DNA from: W0P28-013 sp963658575
GTDB taxonomy: Bacteria > Bacteroidota > Bacteroidia > Bacteroidales > Paludibacteraceae
Assembly: GCA_963658575.1 (NCBI GenBank)
Contig: CAVKQB010000050.1
Span: forward strand, 1-16,161
Length of the DNA stretch: 16,161 nucleotides
Direction: 5' to 3'
Below the pieces are notes generated by a model that searched no databases, had not been told where the DNA came from, and was given only the letters and a program-made list of their open reading frames with translations. Below are positions 14,111 to 16,161 of the stretch, in pieces. Position numbers and translations under genes: made by a program. Positions within the stretch are counted from its first letter, which is position 1; every line of letters begins with the position of its first letter.

Positions 14111-15922
14111 ATGGATTTTCGTTTGACCGATTTTTTGCCGACGACGAAGAAGGAGATTGAACTTCGCGGGTGGAGCGAGGTCGATGTCGTGCTTTTCGCC
14201 GGCGATGCCTACGTCGACCATCCGTCGTTTAGTGCGGCGGTTGTCGGGCGTGTGCTCGAGGCCGAAGGTCTGCGTGTAGCCATTGTGCCGCAACCCGATT
14301 GGCACGGCGATTTCCGCGATTTCACCAAGTTTGGCCGACCGCGCATGTTTTTCGCCATATCGGCAGGCAATATGGACTCGATGGTGAACCACTACACCGC
14401 CAACCGCCGCCTGCGCTCAAACGATGCCTATTCGCCCGACGGACGCGCTGGCTTGCGCCCCGACAACTGCACCATCGCCTATGCCAACATCGTAAAACGG
14501 CTCTATCCCGACGTGCCACTCATCATCGGCGGCATCGAGGCAAGCCTGCGCCGGTTTTCGCACTACGACTACTGGACAGACAGCGTGCACCGCAGCATTT
14601 TGGTCGATTCCAAAGCCGATTTGCTGGTCTATGGCATGGGCGAAAAACCGATGCGCGCCATCGCACAGACATTCAAAAACGGCGGCAACATCGCCATGTG
14701 CCGCAACATTCTACAGACAGCCTATCTCACCTGCGAATACCCTACCCTACCGCAACAAGTAGTACTCCATTCGCACGAAGAAGTGGCACGCGATCGCCGC
14801 AAATCGGCCGAAGCGTTTCGCATCATCGAGACGGAGTCGAACAAACTGACACAAACACACTTGGTGCAGCCCGTCGGCGGTCGATTTGTGGTAGTCAATC
14901 CCTCGTTCGAGCCAATGACCACCGCCGAACTCGATGCCATCTACGAATTACCATTCACACGACTGCCCCACCCGAAATACAAGGGCAAAACCATTCCGGC
15001 GTTCGAGATGATAAAATTTTCGGTCAACACGCACCGTGGCTGTTGGGGCGGTTGCGCTTTTTGCACCATCTCGATGCACCAAGGCAAATTTGTAGTGTCG
15101 CGCAGTCGGGAATCCATCATACGCGAAGTGCAGAAGATAGCCGAAATGCCCGATTTCAAAGGCTATCTCAGCGATTTGGGCGGTCCGTCGGCCAACATGT
15201 ACATGATGCGCGGCAAAAACAGCGAACTATGCGCCAAATGCCGCCGTCCGTCGTGCGCTTTCCCCACCATTTGCCACAACATGAACACCGACCACGCCCC
15301 GCTGTTGGCACTCTATCGGGCAGTCGATGCGCTGCCGTGCATCAAAAAGAGTTTTATCGGCAGCGGTGTGCGCTACGATGTCGCCCTGCACCGCACCGAC
15401 GACGAGCGCGTGAACGCCGCCAACAGCGACTATCTGCGCGAACTCATCGAACATCACGTGTCGGGACGGCTGAAGGTAGCCCCCGAACACACGTCGGACA
15501 GCGTGTTGCGCGCCATGCGCAAGCCGAGTTTCGGGCTTTTCCGCGAATTTAAGCGATTTTTCGACCGGCTGAACGACGAAAAGCACCTGCATCAGCAAAT
15601 CATTCCGTACTTCATTTCGAGCCACCCCGGCTGCCACCCGCAGGAGATGGCCGAACTGGCCGTCGAGACCAAGCGGCTCAATTTTCAGTTGGAGCAGGTG
15701 CAGGATTTCACGCCCACACCCATGACTTTGGCCACCGAGATGTACCACACAGGCCTCGACCCCTACACGCTGAAGCCCGTTTTTGTGGCACGCTCGCCGC
15801 AGGACAAACTCGCGCAACGCCAATTTTTCTTCTGGTACAAACCCGAAGCGCGCGCCAAAATCAAAGAAACACTCAAAAAAATGGGGCGCCTCGACCTGAT
15901 TGACAAACTCTTCAAAAGTTAG
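14111..15922 (+). CDS. YgiQ-family radical SAM protein
   Basis: The 603-residue protein belongs to the YgiQ group of radical SAM enzymes, whose substrate is unknown. The N-terminal region (about 1-190) has the family pattern: LPTTKKEIELRGW, GDAYVDHPSF, FAISAGNMDSMVNHY, IIGGIEASLRRFSHYDYW and YGMGE. The radical SAM core carries the CX3CX2C motif CWGGCAFC, with Cys311, Cys315 and Cys318 binding the 4Fe-4S cluster. Further Cys-rich positions (CAKCRRPSC) lie about 60 residues later, a second conserved YgiQ feature that may bind another metal or cluster. The C-terminal part ends with the family segment around VQDFTPTPMTLATEMYHTG and the KPVFV stretch. It is shorter than Escherichia coli YgiQ but I see no broken domain. 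It stands alone between two repeat spacers. Confidence 0.95.
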   Translation: MDFRLTDFLPTTKKEIELRGWSEVDVVLFAGDAYVDHPSFSAAVVGRVLEAEGLRVAIVPQPDWHGDFRDFTKFGRPRMFFAISAGNMDSMVNHYTANRRLRSNDAYSPDGRAGLRPDNCTIAYANIVKRLYPDVPLIIGGIEASLRRFSHYDYWTDSVHRSILVDSKADLLVYGMGEKPMRAIAQTFKNGGNIAMCRNILQTAYLTCEYPTLPQQVVLHSHEEVARDRRKSAEAFRIIETESNKLTQTHLVQPVGGRFVVVNPSFEPMTTAELDAIYELPFTRLPHPKYKGKTIPAFEMIKFSVNTHRGCWGGCAFCTISMHQGKFVVSRSRESIIREVQKIAEMPDFKGYLSDLGGPSANMYMMRGKNSELCAKCRRPSCAFPTICHNMNTDHAPLLALYRAVDALPCIKKSFIGSGVRYDVALHRTDDERVNAANSDYLRELIEHHVSGRLKVAPEHTSDSVLRAMRKPSFGLFREFKRFFDRLNDEKHLHQQIIPYFISSHPGCHPQEMAELAVETKRLNFQLEQVQDFTPTPMTLATEMYHTGLDPYTLKPVFVARSPQDKLAQRQFFFWYKPEARAKIKETLKKMGRLDLIDKLFKS

Positions 15923-15931
15923 CAATTAGCT

Positions 15932-16010
15932 GTGAGGAGTGAGCAGTGAGCAGTTAGCAGTTAGCAGTGAGTAGTGAGTAGTGAGTAGTGAGTAGTGAGA
16001 AGTGAGAAGT
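15932..16010 (+). repeat. AGTGAG/AGTTAG heptamer array after the YgiQ-like gene
   Basis: Beginning 10 bases after the stop codon, about 11 degenerate heptamers (GAGCAGT, TAGCAGT, GAGTAGT, GAGAAGT) run head to tail. This is the same repeat class as at 5943 and 9299. Confidence 0.85.
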
Positions 16011-16039
16011 TTCTTTAATTGATAATTGTGAGTGCGGCG

Positions 16040-16161
16040 TTGTTGGGCGCGAACAATTATTCATTATTAATTCTTAATTCTTCATTCTTAATTCTTAATT
16101 AAAATAAACCCCTACCCCCACTGCGTGGGTACTCCCCCTATCTGCTACGCAGCAGGGGGAG
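16040..16161 (+). repeat. GC-rich two-hairpin element, subtype 1 (second copy, cut by the window end)
   Basis: TTGTTGGGCGCGAA (16040-16053) is identical to 6154-6167, and the 55-base core at 16107-16161 equals 6199-6253 except for one base in the loop of hairpin 2. Between them lies a longer run of TTCTTAATTC words than in G1. The right-hand CGCGCCCC boundary would lie beyond the window. Confidence 0.85.

Overview
The window looks like chromosome of a Bacteroidales (Bacteroidota) bacterium. Evidence: two promoter -7 boxes exactly matching the Bacteroides TAnnTTTG pattern in the rarA/DPP III divergent gap; no Shine-Dalgarno-like leaders; a lipoprotein dipeptidyl peptidase III with the HECLGH zinc motif known from Bacteroides; and a C-terminal-Phe outer-membrane barrel protein next to ribE. 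The genus cannot be told from the sequence alone.

Layout. Positions 1-3747 are a compact minus-strand block. Read in its own direction it holds rarA, a small secreted protein of unknown function, then a tightly coupled trio: an IspD/TarI-type cytidylyltransferase, a TagD-type cytidylyltransferase and a short-chain dehydrogenase. The trio probably makes a CDP-activated polyol or similar for a surface glycan, and a further gene may start at the window edge. A divergent promoter region (3748-3902) separates this block from plus-strand genes: DPP III (3903-5939), an MmeI-like single-chain type IIG restriction-modification enzyme (6546-9314), a YhcG/DUF1016 PD-(D/E)XK nuclease (9917-11005), riboflavin synthase ribE (11376-11975), a Wzi-like outer-membrane barrel protein (11981-13735) and a YgiQ-type radical SAM protein (14111-15922).

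The striking part is what lies between the plus-strand genes. Five spacers of about 240-600 bp carry no gene and are built from a shared vocabulary of repeats: heptamer and octamer arrays (AGTGAGT, GAAGTGA, AGTGTGAA, CCTATAA) that start at or next to stop codons; an AT-rich repeat of about 70-145 bp present in at least five copies on both strands; and a GC-rich two-hairpin element present four times in two sequence subtypes. The two defence-type genes are each bracketed by AT-rich repeat copies: the MmeI-like gene by an inverted pair, yhcG by a direct pair. They sit between ordinary housekeeping genes, so the region looks like a repeat-rich slot into which defence genes were placed. The best candidates for something undescribed are the two-hairpin element family and this repeat-bounded cassette arrangement. 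No tRNA, rRNA, CRISPR array, transposase or integrase was seen.
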